Shown: piece after piece, positions 29,375 to 40,633 of the stretch
Layout of the letters: each line of letters opens with the position of its first letter
How positions within the stretch are numbered: the first letter of the stretch is position 1
From: an uncultured Pelagibacteraceae bacterium
GTDB lineage: Bacteria > Pseudomonadota > Alphaproteobacteria > Pelagibacterales > Pelagibacteraceae
NCBI GenBank assembly: GCA_902535155.1
Contig: CACASB010000007.1
Location: 1-42,982 of the forward strand
Direction: 5' to 3'
Length of the DNA stretch: 42,982 nucleotides
Notes under the pieces: generated by a model
What the model saw: only the letters and a program-made list of their open reading frames with translations
Told to the model about the DNA's origin: nothing
Database searches by the model: none
Program-made: the position numbers and the translations under genes

Positions 29375-30651
29375 ATTTTTTTCAGTAGATTATTTTTCCA
29401 ACTTATTATCACTTCAGCACCAGGCCTTGTTTTTGAATTTCTACAAATAACTTTTGCTTTATTTCTCTCTAACAAAGTTTTGCCAATAAAAATCCCTAAT
29501 CCCAAACCTGCCTTTGTATTATTTTGATCTGAAGATGATTTTATATAAGGCTCACCTATTTTACCTAAAATATCTTTTGGATATCCACTTCCATCATCCT
29601 CTATAGATATTTCAGTGGACTCGTTGTTACTTTTAACAGAAACATATATTTTCTTTTTTGAAAATTTATTTGCATTACCTATAAAATTCCTAATTCCATA
29701 AATAATTTCAATTATTTTTGATATTTTAAAAGAATTGGTGTCTTGACTCAAATTAATTACGAATTCCTTATCTGAAATTTCTTTAAAGGACTTAACAATT
29801 TCTGAAACATATTCTGAAATAGATAATTTTTGATTAATAAAATCATCTTCTTGTGATGGATTCAAACTTAATTTTTTTAGAATTTGTCCACATCTTTCGA
29901 CTTGACTAACTAATAGTTCGATATCCTTTTTGATATCTTTTTGATCTTTAAACTGTTTATACATGTCTTGAGATATTACTTTTATAGTTGACAGTGGTGT
30001 ATTTAAGGAGTGTGCTGCAGCTGCAGCCTGACCACCAAGTGAAACAAGCTCATGTTCCTTTGCAATAACTTGCTCTAATTTATCTAAGGCTTCTTTTCTT
30101 AATCTTGACTCTCTTCCAAATGTAGCAGCAAAATAATTTAGAAAAATTAATGCTATTATTAAGGATGTTGGAATTGCATAATAATAAAAATTATTTACCA
30201 AAATTTTATTTGTTTCGGGATAAATTAATTCAATATGATAAAAAGTTAATAAAAGTATAGATAAAACTGTTAGACATATTAATGTTAGACTAGCTTTTAA
30301 TTCAATATTGGAAGATGAAAATACACTTGGAATAATTAAAAAAATCGAGAAGGGGTTTAAAATACCTCCAGTAAGAAAAATTAAAGAACTTAATTGCAAA
30401 ATATCCATAAATAAAAAAATAAATGAGGCTCTATTTGATAGGATATTTTTTTGATAAAAATAAATTAAAATTAAATTTGAAAGGACTCCTAAAAATATTA
30501 TCAGATTTGTTAAATAGATATTAAATTGAAATTTAAAAATAAAATATACAATATTTATAGTTAAGAATTGACCAATAATACCTATCCACCTAAGATTAAT
30601 ATAGGTAGATTTATTTAATGAATATATTTTAGAAACAGACGTTGTTTCCAT
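29371..30651 (-). CDS. regB: RegB/ActS-type redox sensor histidine kinase
   Basis: A 426-residue membrane histidine kinase. Residues about 20-175 contain five to six membrane segments, with the heptad GGILNPF (95-101) that matches the quinone-binding G-G-x-x-N-P-F of RegB. The H-box is [18 protein letters not shown] with phospho-acceptor H214. The redox-active Cys of the family is in [10 protein letters not shown] (C254). The ATP domain has [10 protein letters not shown] (N box), EDDGSGYP (G1) and [12 protein letters not shown] (G2). The residue after H214 is Ser, where most RegB have Glu. No response regulator (RegA) lies in the window. It follows gyrB by five bases. Confidence 0.9.
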   Translation of the reverse strand: METTSVSKIYSLNKSTYINLRWIGIIGQFLTINIVYFIFKFQFNIYLTNLIIFLGVLSNLILIYFYQKNILSNRASFIFLFMDILQLSSLIFLTGGILNPFSIFLIIPSVFSSSNIELKASLTLICLTVLSILLLTFYHIELIYPETNKILVNNFYYYAIPTSLIIALIFLNYFAATFGRESRLRKEALDKLEQVIAKEHELVSLGGQAAAAAHSLNTPLSTIKVISQDMYKQFKDQKDIKKDIELLVSQVERCGQILKKLSLNPSQEDDFINQKLSISEYVSEIVKSFKEISDKEFVINLSQDTNSFKISKIIEIIYGIRNFIGNANKFSKKKIYVSVKSNNESTEISIEDDGSGYPKDILGKIGEPYIKSSSDQNNTKAGLGLGIFIGKTLLERNKAKVICRNSKTRPGAEVIISWKNNLLKKI

Positions 30652-30656
30652 ATTTT

Positions 30657-32869
<2,213 letters not shown>

Positions 32870-33760
32870 TTACTTTTTTGGTTTCAAAACAAGCCATCGC
32901 ATCGATTTTGGCCTTCCCTCTGACATCATCAAATATTTCTCGTCATCACTAAATTTATCCAAGATTTTAAAATTGAAAGGATTTTTGGAAACATCATTCA
33001 GAATTTCAATATTATGGTGTTTTTTAATCTTTTGCAAAAAACTTTTAATCTTCATTTTATTAGTTACATTAAATGGATGCTCTTCTACGATAAAAGTACT
33101 TTGAGAGAATTTTTTACAAAATTTATCATCAAATAAATAATACTCTTTTCCCTCAATATCTAATAAAAAAAATAGATTTCTTGGATTAATATTTTTTAAA
33201 ATATTTGACAACGATAAAAAGTTAGCATCTCCATAAATGCTAATTTTATTATGCAAGTTGTTAATTAGAGAATTTTTTTTTAAAATTTCTCTACTTTTTT
33301 TATTTAACTCAAATGCAATTCCTTTTTTAAAAATTTTTTTTTTTAGTAAACTAATAATATGATATCCTTCTGCTGCTCCCAAATCGACAAAATGACTAAA
33401 TTTTTTTTTTTTAGCTAAATTAATTATTTTATTTTGAATATGTGACTCATAAATACCTAGGTATTTTGAGGAAAAATCAGTATTTGACCAACCATATGAA
33501 CTTAAGATTTTTGTACCAGCATACGGACCATACAAAACTTTATTATTTGAAATCTTAGAGATTTCTTTACCTAGAGTATTTTTTTTTTTATCTATAAAAT
33601 TTGATAACCCTGTTTTTTTAAAATTTTTATTAACAAAGTAAAAATAAACACCATCAAAACCATTTATATTATAAATTGACTTATATTTACTGATTTTTTT
33701 TCTAAACCATAATAAAATGAAAATTATTACAATAATGCCAAAAAAATATTCAAATAACAT
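32870..33760 (-). CDS. Membrane-anchored FkbM-like SAM methyltransferase
   Basis: A 296-residue protein with one N-terminal membrane segment (about residues 3-19), a linker region (GFDGVYFYFVNKNF), and then a class I SAM fold. SAM motif I is FVDLGAAEGYHIISLL (about 124-139), and LLDIEGKEYYLF (about 199-210) matches the D-x-E-G-x-E motif of FkbM-type methyltransferases. SEGRPKSMRWLVLKP closes the protein. The target could be a sugar or peptide in surface glycans; this is inferred only from the neighbourhood. It is divergent from the DUF4956 gene with 77 bases between them, and has the same orientation as gyrB downstream. Confidence 0.78.
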   Translation of the reverse strand: MLFEYFFGIIVIIFILLWFRKKISKYKSIYNINGFDGVYFYFVNKNFKKTGLSNFIDKKKNTLGKEISKISNNKVLYGPYAGTKILSSYGWSNTDFSSKYLGIYESHIQNKIINLAKKKKFSHFVDLGAAEGYHIISLLKKKIFKKGIAFELNKKSREILKKNSLINNLHNKISIYGDANFLSLSNILKNINPRNLFFLLDIEGKEYYLFDDKFCKKFSQSTFIVEEHPFNVTNKMKIKSFLQKIKKHHNIEILNDVSKNPFNFKILDKFSDDEKYLMMSEGRPKSMRWLVLKPKK

Positions 33761-33837
33761 AGGCTTAATATATAGCGTTTATTGCTTTGTTAAAATAATA
33801 ATTGCAATTAATTTATTATTAATTAACTATAATTTTT

Positions 33838-34458
33838 ATGGAAGATTTAATTTCGATAATTATAATGCTAATAAGTGGTTATGCTATTAGATACGCTTTA
33901 ATATTTTCAGGTCAAATGTGGGCAAAATCTTTTGCTCAAACTGTTTCTTTTTTTATTTTACCAATAATAACATTTGTGATCACTAAAACTATCTATGGTA
34001 ATATAGCTTTGTCATTGGGAATGATTGGGGCATTATCTATTGTAAGATTCAGACATCCTGTAAAAAGTGCATTAGAATTAATTATATATTTTGACTTAAT
34101 AACAATTGGAATTGCAGCTAGCGTGAAAAATAACTATGCAATAATTTTAAGCATTTTAACAGTAGTTATTATAATTGCTTTAAAAGTTTTTAATAATATT
34201 CAAAAGAAAAATGATAATAAATCATTTTATAATATTTCGTTTAATGAGGGATTAGAACTTAATCAAATAGAGATAATTTCTTCAAAAAAAATTGATTTAA
34301 TTGAAAACAATAATAATCTTAAGTCAGTATTGAATGATAATGAAAATAAAGACTACGTTTATAGATTAGTATTTGAAGACAAAACTGAACTACAAAATTT
34401 TAAAAATGAAATTGAAAATATAGATGGTCTGAAGAAAATTGATGTCAACTATATCTAA
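33838..34458 (+). CDS. DUF4956 membrane protein
   Basis: A 206-residue protein. The N-terminal half has three to four membrane segments and the family's hallmark GMIGALSIVRFRHPVKSALE, followed by LIIYFDLITIGIAASV. The C-terminal half (about residues 125-206) is soluble and mixed alpha/beta. DUF4956 has no proven function. From memory, DUF4956 genes are often found beside VTC-domain and CotH-kinase genes in bacteria, which is exactly the context here. Its end overlaps the next gene by 17 bases, so the two are translationally coupled. Confidence 0.88.
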   Translation: MEDLISIIIMLISGYAIRYALIFSGQMWAKSFAQTVSFFILPIITFVITKTIYGNIALSLGMIGALSIVRFRHPVKSALELIIYFDLITIGIAASVKNNYAIILSILTVVIIIALKVFNNIQKKNDNKSFYNISFNEGLELNQIEIISSKKIDLIENNNNLKSVLNDNENKDYVYRLVFEDKTELQNFKNEIENIDGLKKIDVNYI

Positions 34459-36772
34459 AACTTTAATAAGCTTTGCCATTTTTTTAAATCTTTTCAATTT
34501 TAATTCAGCAAAAAGTAAAGAATACAAAAAATGCAATCACTTTGATTCTTTAAATTATAACAAATCCGTTAATTACATTCCTGTCGATGAAATCAACATC
34601 AAGATAGATGAATACAAAAAGTGGCAAATTAATAATATTAGGATTTTAACAAATAATTCACATTTAATTCCAGATAAATTCAAAAAAAAATTTAACAGCA
34701 CAGTGATAATTAAATATCAAAATGGCTTATTTTGTAAAATCAAAGCAAGGATAAGAACACATGGAGATCTTAAAGACCATATTATTTATAAAGATGGAAG
34801 AGTATTTCAAAGCTTAGATGTTGATCTTAAAGACGGACACATAAATAATATTACAAAATTTAAATTATTTTTGGGTAAGACTAGAGGGGTAGATGAGGAC
34901 GAAATATTTATGACAGAATTATTGAGAGAATTTGATTTTATCTCACCAAGAACTCAGCTTGTAACAGTGAATGTCAACGGAATAAAAAATAAAATGATAT
35001 TCCAAGAAAAGTCTTCAAAAGAATTATTGGAATTTCATAAAAGAAGGGAGGGACCAATATTAGAGGGTGATGAAAAATATATGATGAAATTTTCGTCTAA
35101 AGTTAAAAATTATAGTGGAATTAATTGGCCTGAAATTATAAGAGTATCTGAACTTGGCACAAAAATTCAACTTGCAAAAGTAACAAATTCTAAATGGGCA
35201 GTAAAAAATGATATTTTTAAAAAGAATGCTTTTCTCGCATTAGATAAACTCAATTTCGCTTATTTGGTATATATAAATAGTTTTCAAGATGAAAATAATG
35301 AATACTCATTTTTAGATTATAATTTAGATAATAATATTCTATCACAGGGAACTAAAAGAAATCTTCATAAGCTTAATGTGTTTAATAATTTAATTTTAGC
35401 TGCAAATGGAAATCATGCTTTATATGTCCACAACAGAAAATTCTATTGGAATTCTGAGGAAAATTACTTTGAGCCTATATATTATGATGGTGAGTTTAAT
35501 CTAAAAAAAGTTCAAAAAAAACTTAACTTTCCCATAAGTGAAAATTATGAAGACTCATTAAAGGAATTAAGAATTTTGATCCTACAATTGGATTTAAAAA
35601 AATTCCAAAAAAACTTGAAATCTAAAAATCTTTTATATACCAAAAAAAAGATTGAGTCTAAATTGAAAAGAATTTTAGTAAATATTGAGGAAATAGAAAA
35701 ATTATTAAATCAGAAGAACAAAGATGAAATTCGATATAATAATGAAAGTTACCAAAACAAGAAACTGGAAAAAAAATATTTAGATAATTTTAAAATACAA
35801 AATATTAAAGCAAAGTTCATACAATATGAAGTTGCTAAAGATGTTTTTAAAATTTGTAATAGCGACGTATCAAAATGTGAAAAAGTTTTTGATATAAATT
35901 TAAACGATCAAAGAAAACTTTTAGAGTCAGAACTAAAATTAAATAAAGATAATATAGAATATCTAAAATTTATAGATGATTATTCGAATAAATATCAAAG
36001 AATTATTTTAAATGACGAGAACTTTGATAATGTAACTTTCTATCATAATGAAGGAATAATTTATAATTACGACGTCAAAAATAAGATATTTGAAATAAAT
36101 CAAAAAAAATTGTCAGGAAGAAGTTTTTTTTTAAGAGGAAAAATAAACGGTGTTAAGATTATATATAATGGTAAGTTTGAGTATTTTAATAATAAGATAG
36201 AAAAAAGAATAGACTTAAATAATTTAACTGGATGTTTAAGCTTTATAAAAACAAACTTTACAAAAACCTCTATCAGTTCATTTAATGCTACTTGTGAGGA
36301 TGGTATAAATATTATTAAAAGTTCAGGTGAATTAAAACAGATTACATCAAATAATTCCCTGTATGATGCTGTAGATGTAGATTTTTCAAAATTACGTATC
36401 AAAGAAGTGAAAGTTAAAAATGCTTTGAACGATTGTTTAGATTTTTCTTTTGGAGATTATGATGTATCAAATTCAAAATTAAGTTTATGTGGAGATAAGG
36501 CTATATCAGTTGGAGAAAAATCCCATGCCAACTTTAATTATATTGAGCTTCAAAATGCCAAGATTGGTGTAGCGTCCAAAGATTCTTCTAGTGTATATAT
36601 AGAAAATTCTAAAATTTCAAAAGTTGAGAATTGTTTTGCAAGTTATAGAAAAAAACAAGAGTTTGATGGTGGACTTATTAAAGTAAAATTTTCAAATTGT
36701 GAAACATTTTCTAAAAATTTATATTTTGACAAAGACTCAAAAATTGAAATTATCAAAAACGAAAATACATAA
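34442..36772 (+). CDS. Exported CotH-like kinase with beta-helix-like C-terminus
   Basis: A 776-residue protein from the ATG at 34442 (a TTG three bases upstream is less likely). A signal peptide is visible (KTLISFAIFLNLFNFNSA). About residues 85-355 look like a CotH-type atypical kinase domain: ARIRTHGD, a long 'K-F-K-L-F-L-G-K-T-R-G' strand, VTVNVNGIKNKMIFQEKSS, NHALYVHNRKFYWNSE and EPIYYDGEFN (D349), in the order known for CotH. A charged helical linker follows (about 360-480). The C-terminus (about 560-770) has short repeating strands (DYDVSNSKLSLCGDKAISVG, SKISKVENCFASYRK) suggesting a right-handed beta-helix. The kinase call rests on motif order and the gene context, not on a search. 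Confidence 0.7.
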   Translation: MSTISKTLISFAIFLNLFNFNSAKSKEYKKCNHFDSLNYNKSVNYIPVDEINIKIDEYKKWQINNIRILTNNSHLIPDKFKKKFNSTVIIKYQNGLFCKIKARIRTHGDLKDHIIYKDGRVFQSLDVDLKDGHINNITKFKLFLGKTRGVDEDEIFMTELLREFDFISPRTQLVTVNVNGIKNKMIFQEKSSKELLEFHKRREGPILEGDEKYMMKFSSKVKNYSGINWPEIIRVSELGTKIQLAKVTNSKWAVKNDIFKKNAFLALDKLNFAYLVYINSFQDENNEYSFLDYNLDNNILSQGTKRNLHKLNVFNNLILAANGNHALYVHNRKFYWNSEENYFEPIYYDGEFNLKKVQKKLNFPISENYEDSLKELRILILQLDLKKFQKNLKSKNLLYTKKKIESKLKRILVNIEEIEKLLNQKNKDEIRYNNESYQNKKLEKKYLDNFKIQNIKAKFIQYEVAKDVFKICNSDVSKCEKVFDINLNDQRKLLESELKLNKDNIEYLKFIDDYSNKYQRIILNDENFDNVTFYHNEGIIYNYDVKNKIFEINQKKLSGRSFFLRGKINGVKIIYNGKFEYFNNKIEKRIDLNNLTGCLSFIKTNFTKTSISSFNATCEDGINIIKSSGELKQITSNNSLYDAVDVDFSKLRIKEVKVKNALNDCLDFSFGDYDVSNSKLSLCGDKAISVGEKSHANFNYIELQNAKIGVASKDSSSVYIENSKISKVENCFASYRKKQEFDGGLIKVKFSNCETFSKNLYFDKDSKIEIIKNENT

Positions 36773-36777
36773 ATTTT

Positions 36778-37371
36778 ATGAGCTATAGAATAGAAAAAAA
36801 ATTATTTATTCAAAAAGAAAATTTTTTTGAATTTAAAAAAAAAATAATAGAAAAAGGTGCAAAAAAAATTTTTAAAGATAGAGAAATTAATAGCTTATAT
36901 TTTGACAATTTTAAAAAAGAGATGTTTCGTGATTCTTTAGAAGGGTTGACTCCAAGAAAAAAGATAAGGATAAGAAATTATCCTAAAGATAATAGCAAAC
37001 AATTATTATTTGAGACTAAAATATCGAGTGTCGAGGGAAGATTTAAAACTAACGAATTGATAAATGAAAAATACTTTAGCGCTATTACAAGAAACGGAAT
37101 TTTTGATAGCAAATATGGCATTTGTAAACCGATTTTAAATGTTAGCTATAACAGAGAATATTTTAAAATGGGCGATGTTAGAATAACTTTGGATAGTAAT
37201 ATTTTTTATGAATTATATAAGGGTAGATTTATTAAAAAAGACTTAAGAATTGTTGCGGAACTTAAAACATCAATTAATAAAAATTTAGATGAGTTAGCAG
37301 AAATTTACCCGTTTCAAGAAATTAGGTTTTCAAAATATTGCAATGGAATAGAACTTTTTAACAGGGGATAA
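36778..37371 (+). CDS. VTC-domain protein (triphosphate tunnel / polyphosphate polymerase type)
   Basis: A 197-residue protein of the VTC family, the triphosphate-tunnel fold of polyphosphate polymerases. The alternating charged residues of the tunnel are visible: YRIEKKLFI (E6, K7/K8), NSLYFDN, RKKIRIRNY (R64, R66), LFETKIS (E79, K81), VRITLDSNI (R135, D139) and VAELKTS (E161, K163). It has no signal or membrane segment. Length is slightly below the usual bacterial VTC protein. It starts five bases after the CotH-like gene, as the third gene of the set. Polymerase activity is plausible from these residues but not shown. Confidence 0.87.
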   Translation: MSYRIEKKLFIQKENFFEFKKKIIEKGAKKIFKDREINSLYFDNFKKEMFRDSLEGLTPRKKIRIRNYPKDNSKQLLFETKISSVEGRFKTNELINEKYFSAITRNGIFDSKYGICKPILNVSYNREYFKMGDVRITLDSNIFYELYKGRFIKKDLRIVAELKTSINKNLDELAEIYPFQEIRFSKYCNGIELFNRG

Positions 37372-37372
37372 A

Positions 37373-38347
37373 ATGAATGTTGCATTAGTGGGATCTAATT
37401 TTGCTTTAAAAGGCTATTTACCTGTAATAAAAAAAATAAGACAGCTGAAGTTGAAAATTTTATGTAATAGAAAAATTTCAAAGTCAAAACACATTTTATC
37501 AAAATTATCAGATCCGATTCATGAAAAAAATTGGAAAAATATTTTTATTAATGACATAGATTTGATTATACTTGCAGTTCCCCCAAAACTTCAAAATCAG
37601 ATATTAAATTATAATTTAAAGTTTAAAAAAAAAATATTATTCGAAAAACCGATCTCACAAAATTTAGTTAGTTCGAAAAAAATTATTCAATCTCTTAAAA
37701 GAAAAAAAATAAAGTCAGATATAAATTTAACTTTTTTAAATCACGAATTATTTCAAAAAACAAAGAATATAATCAAAAACAAAAAATTAGGTAAAGTTCT
37801 TAGTTACGAAGTTTTATGGAATTTTAAAAGTTTTGATTTAGAAAATAAGATAAAAAGCTGGAAAACTGTTGAGCATCAAGGAGGGGGAATTAAAAATATA
37901 TTTCTAACTCACGTTTTTTCTTACTGTGAATTCTTATTTGGTAAAGGTAAAGTAATAGATTATAATTTAAAGATCTCAAACTTTAAAAATATTAAGTACA
38001 AAAAAAGCATTTACTGCATCCTAAAAAATAAAAATGGTGTAACCGGGAAAATTACATTATTTGTTAAAAAAAGTGGTTTTCAAAATCATAGGATAGTAAT
38101 AAAATGTGAAAAAGGCTATATTCGACTGTTTACTAAGTCAAAAGATTGGACTAAAGACTTTATTTTAGAGACATACAATATTAAATCTAAAATAAAAAAA
38201 ATCATAAAGGAAAAAAAACTTCAAAATTTTAAAGATGGAAGATCAAATCAAATATTTACTATGATTAAGAATTTTTTAAAAAAAAGTGATTATTCAAAAA
38301 TAGACTACTGTTTGAATGCTGAAAAATTAAATAAAACTATTAATTAA
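37373..38347 (+). CDS. Gfo/Idh/MocA-family oxidoreductase
   Basis: A 324-residue NAD(P)-dependent sugar oxidoreductase. The dinucleotide fold is MNVALVGSNFALKGYLPVI; the first G-x-G-x-x-G is degenerate (V-G-S-N-F-A). The family's E-K-P motif is ILFEKPIS (E91-P93), where the Lys is the catalytic acid/base. GGGIKNIFLTHVFSYCEFLFG, with a His in the usual place, follows. It likely oxidises or dehydrates a nucleotide sugar. It lies one base after the VTC gene, so it may share that transcript, and is followed by sugar C-methyltransferase and epimerase genes. Confidence 0.85.
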   Translation: MNVALVGSNFALKGYLPVIKKIRQLKLKILCNRKISKSKHILSKLSDPIHEKNWKNIFINDIDLIILAVPPKLQNQILNYNLKFKKKILFEKPISQNLVSSKKIIQSLKRKKIKSDINLTFLNHELFQKTKNIIKNKKLGKVLSYEVLWNFKSFDLENKIKSWKTVEHQGGGIKNIFLTHVFSYCEFLFGKGKVIDYNLKISNFKNIKYKKSIYCILKNKNGVTGKITLFVKKSGFQNHRIVIKCEKGYIRLFTKSKDWTKDFILETYNIKSKIKKIIKEKKLQNFKDGRSNQIFTMIKNFLKKSDYSKIDYCLNAEKLNKTIN

Positions 38348-38351
38348 TATT

Positions 38352-39602
38352 ATGGACAAACATAACTTTGAACCTGGAAAGATTAATAAATGTCAAATAT
38401 GTAATTCCATTAATTTGATCGAAGTGATGAAGCTTGGAGATCAACCACTTGCAAACTCTTTGATTAAAGATATTTCTGATGAAGGTTTGGTTCAAAAATT
38501 TCCAGTAAATATAATAAGGTGTAAAGATTGTGGTCTCCTACAAATTGATTATATCGTTGATCAAAAAAAAGTTTATCATCCAGACTACCCTTATTTACCA
38601 GGAATTACGCCAACAGTTGATAAAGAGCAAAAAGATTTATCTGACTACTTATGTAAATCACTTAATTTAAAAAAAAACGATTTAGTTGTTGATATAGGTA
38701 GTAATGATGGAAGTTTGTTAAGATATTTTAAAGAACAAGGATTGAAGACGTTGGGTGTCGAACCTACAAACATCGCACAAGTAGCAAATGAAAAAGGTAT
38801 TGATACTATCCAGTCTTTTTTTAATAAAGAAATAACTGATGAAATAAAATCTAAATACGGGAAAGCTAAACTGTTAACAAGCACGAATGTTTTTGCTCAC
38901 ATGTCTACTTTGGGGGATGTTATGGATGGCATAACTAATTTAATTGATGATGATGGATATTATGCTTTTGAAAATCATTACATAATGGAAATTTTAGATA
39001 AATTACAATATGATACTTTTTATCATGAACACCTTCGCACTTATTCTCTTTTATCTTTGATAAAATTATTTGAAATGTATAATTTGTGTTTATTTGATGC
39101 ACAAATAGTTTCAAGATATGGCGGTAGTATAAGGTGTATTGTGTCAAAAAAAGAAAATAAGAAGACAGAAAGACTAGTAGAATTATTAAAAAAAGAGAAA
39201 GATGCTTTAATTGATAATTGCGAACAAACTTATAAAAATTTTAAAAATAATGTAGAAAAATCCAGAACTGATTTGATAAATTTGATAACTAAGTTAAAGT
39301 CAGATGGAAAAACCATTGTTGCAAAATCTTGTCCTGCAAGAGCTGTGGTATTACTAAGTTATTGTGGTCTAAATAATAAACATTTGGATTATGTGGCAGA
39401 ACAACCTACATCCTTAAAACTTAATTATTACATACCAGGAACAAATTTGAAAATTATTGAAGATGGCATCTTAACAAAAGAAGAACCGGACTATATTTTA
39501 CTTTTAGCATGGCATTTAAGTCAACCGATAATTGATAAATGGAAAAAGCGAGGAATTAAATCTAAGTTTATTGTGCCTTTACCTGAGGTTAAAATTATAT
39601 GA
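38352..39602 (+). CDS. Sugar C-methyltransferase (class I SAM, zinc-containing)
   Basis: A 416-residue protein with the three-part layout of NDP-sugar C-methyltransferases (for example TcaB9). The N-terminal zinc region has C14, C17 (CQICNS) and C57, C60 (CKDCG). The SAM domain has VVDIGSNDGSLLRYF (112-126) and HEHLRTYSL with a likely catalytic His. The C-terminal part (GLNNKHLDYVAEQPTSLKLN, then LLAWHL) matches the 'C-methyltransferase C-terminal' domain. It would add a methyl group to a deoxy-keto sugar in surface glycan synthesis. It overlaps the next gene by four bases. Confidence 0.88.
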   Translation: MDKHNFEPGKINKCQICNSINLIEVMKLGDQPLANSLIKDISDEGLVQKFPVNIIRCKDCGLLQIDYIVDQKKVYHPDYPYLPGITPTVDKEQKDLSDYLCKSLNLKKNDLVVDIGSNDGSLLRYFKEQGLKTLGVEPTNIAQVANEKGIDTIQSFFNKEITDEIKSKYGKAKLLTSTNVFAHMSTLGDVMDGITNLIDDDGYYAFENHYIMEILDKLQYDTFYHEHLRTYSLLSLIKLFEMYNLCLFDAQIVSRYGGSIRCIVSKKENKKTERLVELLKKEKDALIDNCEQTYKNFKNNVEKSRTDLINLITKLKSDGKTIVAKSCPARAVVLLSYCGLNNKHLDYVAEQPTSLKLNYYIPGTNLKIIEDGILTKEEPDYILLLAWHLSQPIIDKWKKRGIKSKFIVPLPEVKII

Positions 39603-40633
39603 ATGAAAAATATTACTTACACTCAGATATAGAAGAAATTGTAAATAATTTAAAAAAATACCATAGCAAGTTTTACGGAAAAAAATTTTTTATAACAGGT
39701 GCAAATGGATTTTTAGGTAAATATTTTATAAAAGTGATTACAGAAATTAACAAGAAAACAAATAATAAAATCAAGATACTGGCTAATGATATCAAATTCG
39801 ATAATTGTGAAATATTTAAAGACAAAAATGTAAAGTTGATAAAAAAAGATATTAATAAAATAAAAAAAATTAATTACAAATGTAATTATATCCTTCACGC
39901 AGCGGGCATTCCAAGTCCAAAAAATTATTACAAAAAACCCATTGAAACAATTTTCACAAGTATCACATCTACAAAAAACCTTTTGGAATATTCCTCTAAA
40001 ATTAAATCAAAATTTATATTTTTTAGCAGTAGTGAAATTTACGGAAATCCAGATAAAAAAAATATACCTACAAAAGAAACATATAATGGAAATGTCTCAT
40101 CTATAGAGGACAGATCTTGTTATGATGAAGGTAAAAGAGTTGGAGAAACTTTGTGTTACTTTTATAAAATTAAACAAAAAGTAGATATATGTATTTTTAG
40201 ACCATTTAACGTTTTTGGGCCTGGTATGCCAAGAAATGACTACAGAGTATTTCCAAGATTTTTTAGCTCAATTAAAGATAAAAAACCAATTACGATTTTT
40301 AAAAATGGAAATCAAACAAGAACTTTCTGTTATGTAACTGACGCAATTACTGCAATGTTCATAGTGACTCTGGAAGGTAAGAATTTTGTATATAACATAG
40401 GCAATAACAAACCTGAATTAAATATGAATACACTGCATAAAATCATGGAGGCTTCTCTAAAAAAGAAAATTAAAGCAATTAATATTAGCTACCCTAAAAA
40501 TTATCCGCAAGTAGAACCACAAAGAAGATGTCCTGATATAGGTAAGCTTATTAAAGAATTTAATTATAAAAATAAAGTTGGTATTAATGATGCAATAATT
40601 AGATTCCATTATTGGACTTCAAGGTATTACTAA
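39599..40633 (+). CDS. NAD-dependent nucleotide-sugar epimerase/dehydratase (SDR)
   Basis: A 344-residue extended SDR enzyme. The NAD loop is FITGANGFLGKY (G34, G37, G40). The active site has FSSSEIYGN (Ser) and CYDEGKRVGET (Y175, K179), and FRPFNVFGPGMPRNDYRVFP is the substrate loop. RTFCYVTDAI and PQRRCPDIGKL are typical C-terminal marks. The pattern is nearest to UDP-glucuronate decarboxylase or dTDP-glucose dehydratase relatives; the exact substrate cannot be read. It is coupled to the upstream gene through ATGA and is convergent with the isomerase gene (four-base overlap at the stops). Confidence 0.88.
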   Translation: MNEKYYLHSDIEEIVNNLKKYHSKFYGKKFFITGANGFLGKYFIKVITEINKKTNNKIKILANDIKFDNCEIFKDKNVKLIKKDINKIKKINYKCNYILHAAGIPSPKNYYKKPIETIFTSITSTKNLLEYSSKIKSKFIFFSSSEIYGNPDKKNIPTKETYNGNVSSIEDRSCYDEGKRVGETLCYFYKIKQKVDICIFRPFNVFGPGMPRNDYRVFPRFFSSIKDKKPITIFKNGNQTRTFCYVTDAITAMFIVTLEGKNFVYNIGNNKPELNMNTLHKIMEASLKKKIKAINISYPKNYPQVEPQRRCPDIGKLIKEFNYKNKVGINDAIIRFHYWTSRYY

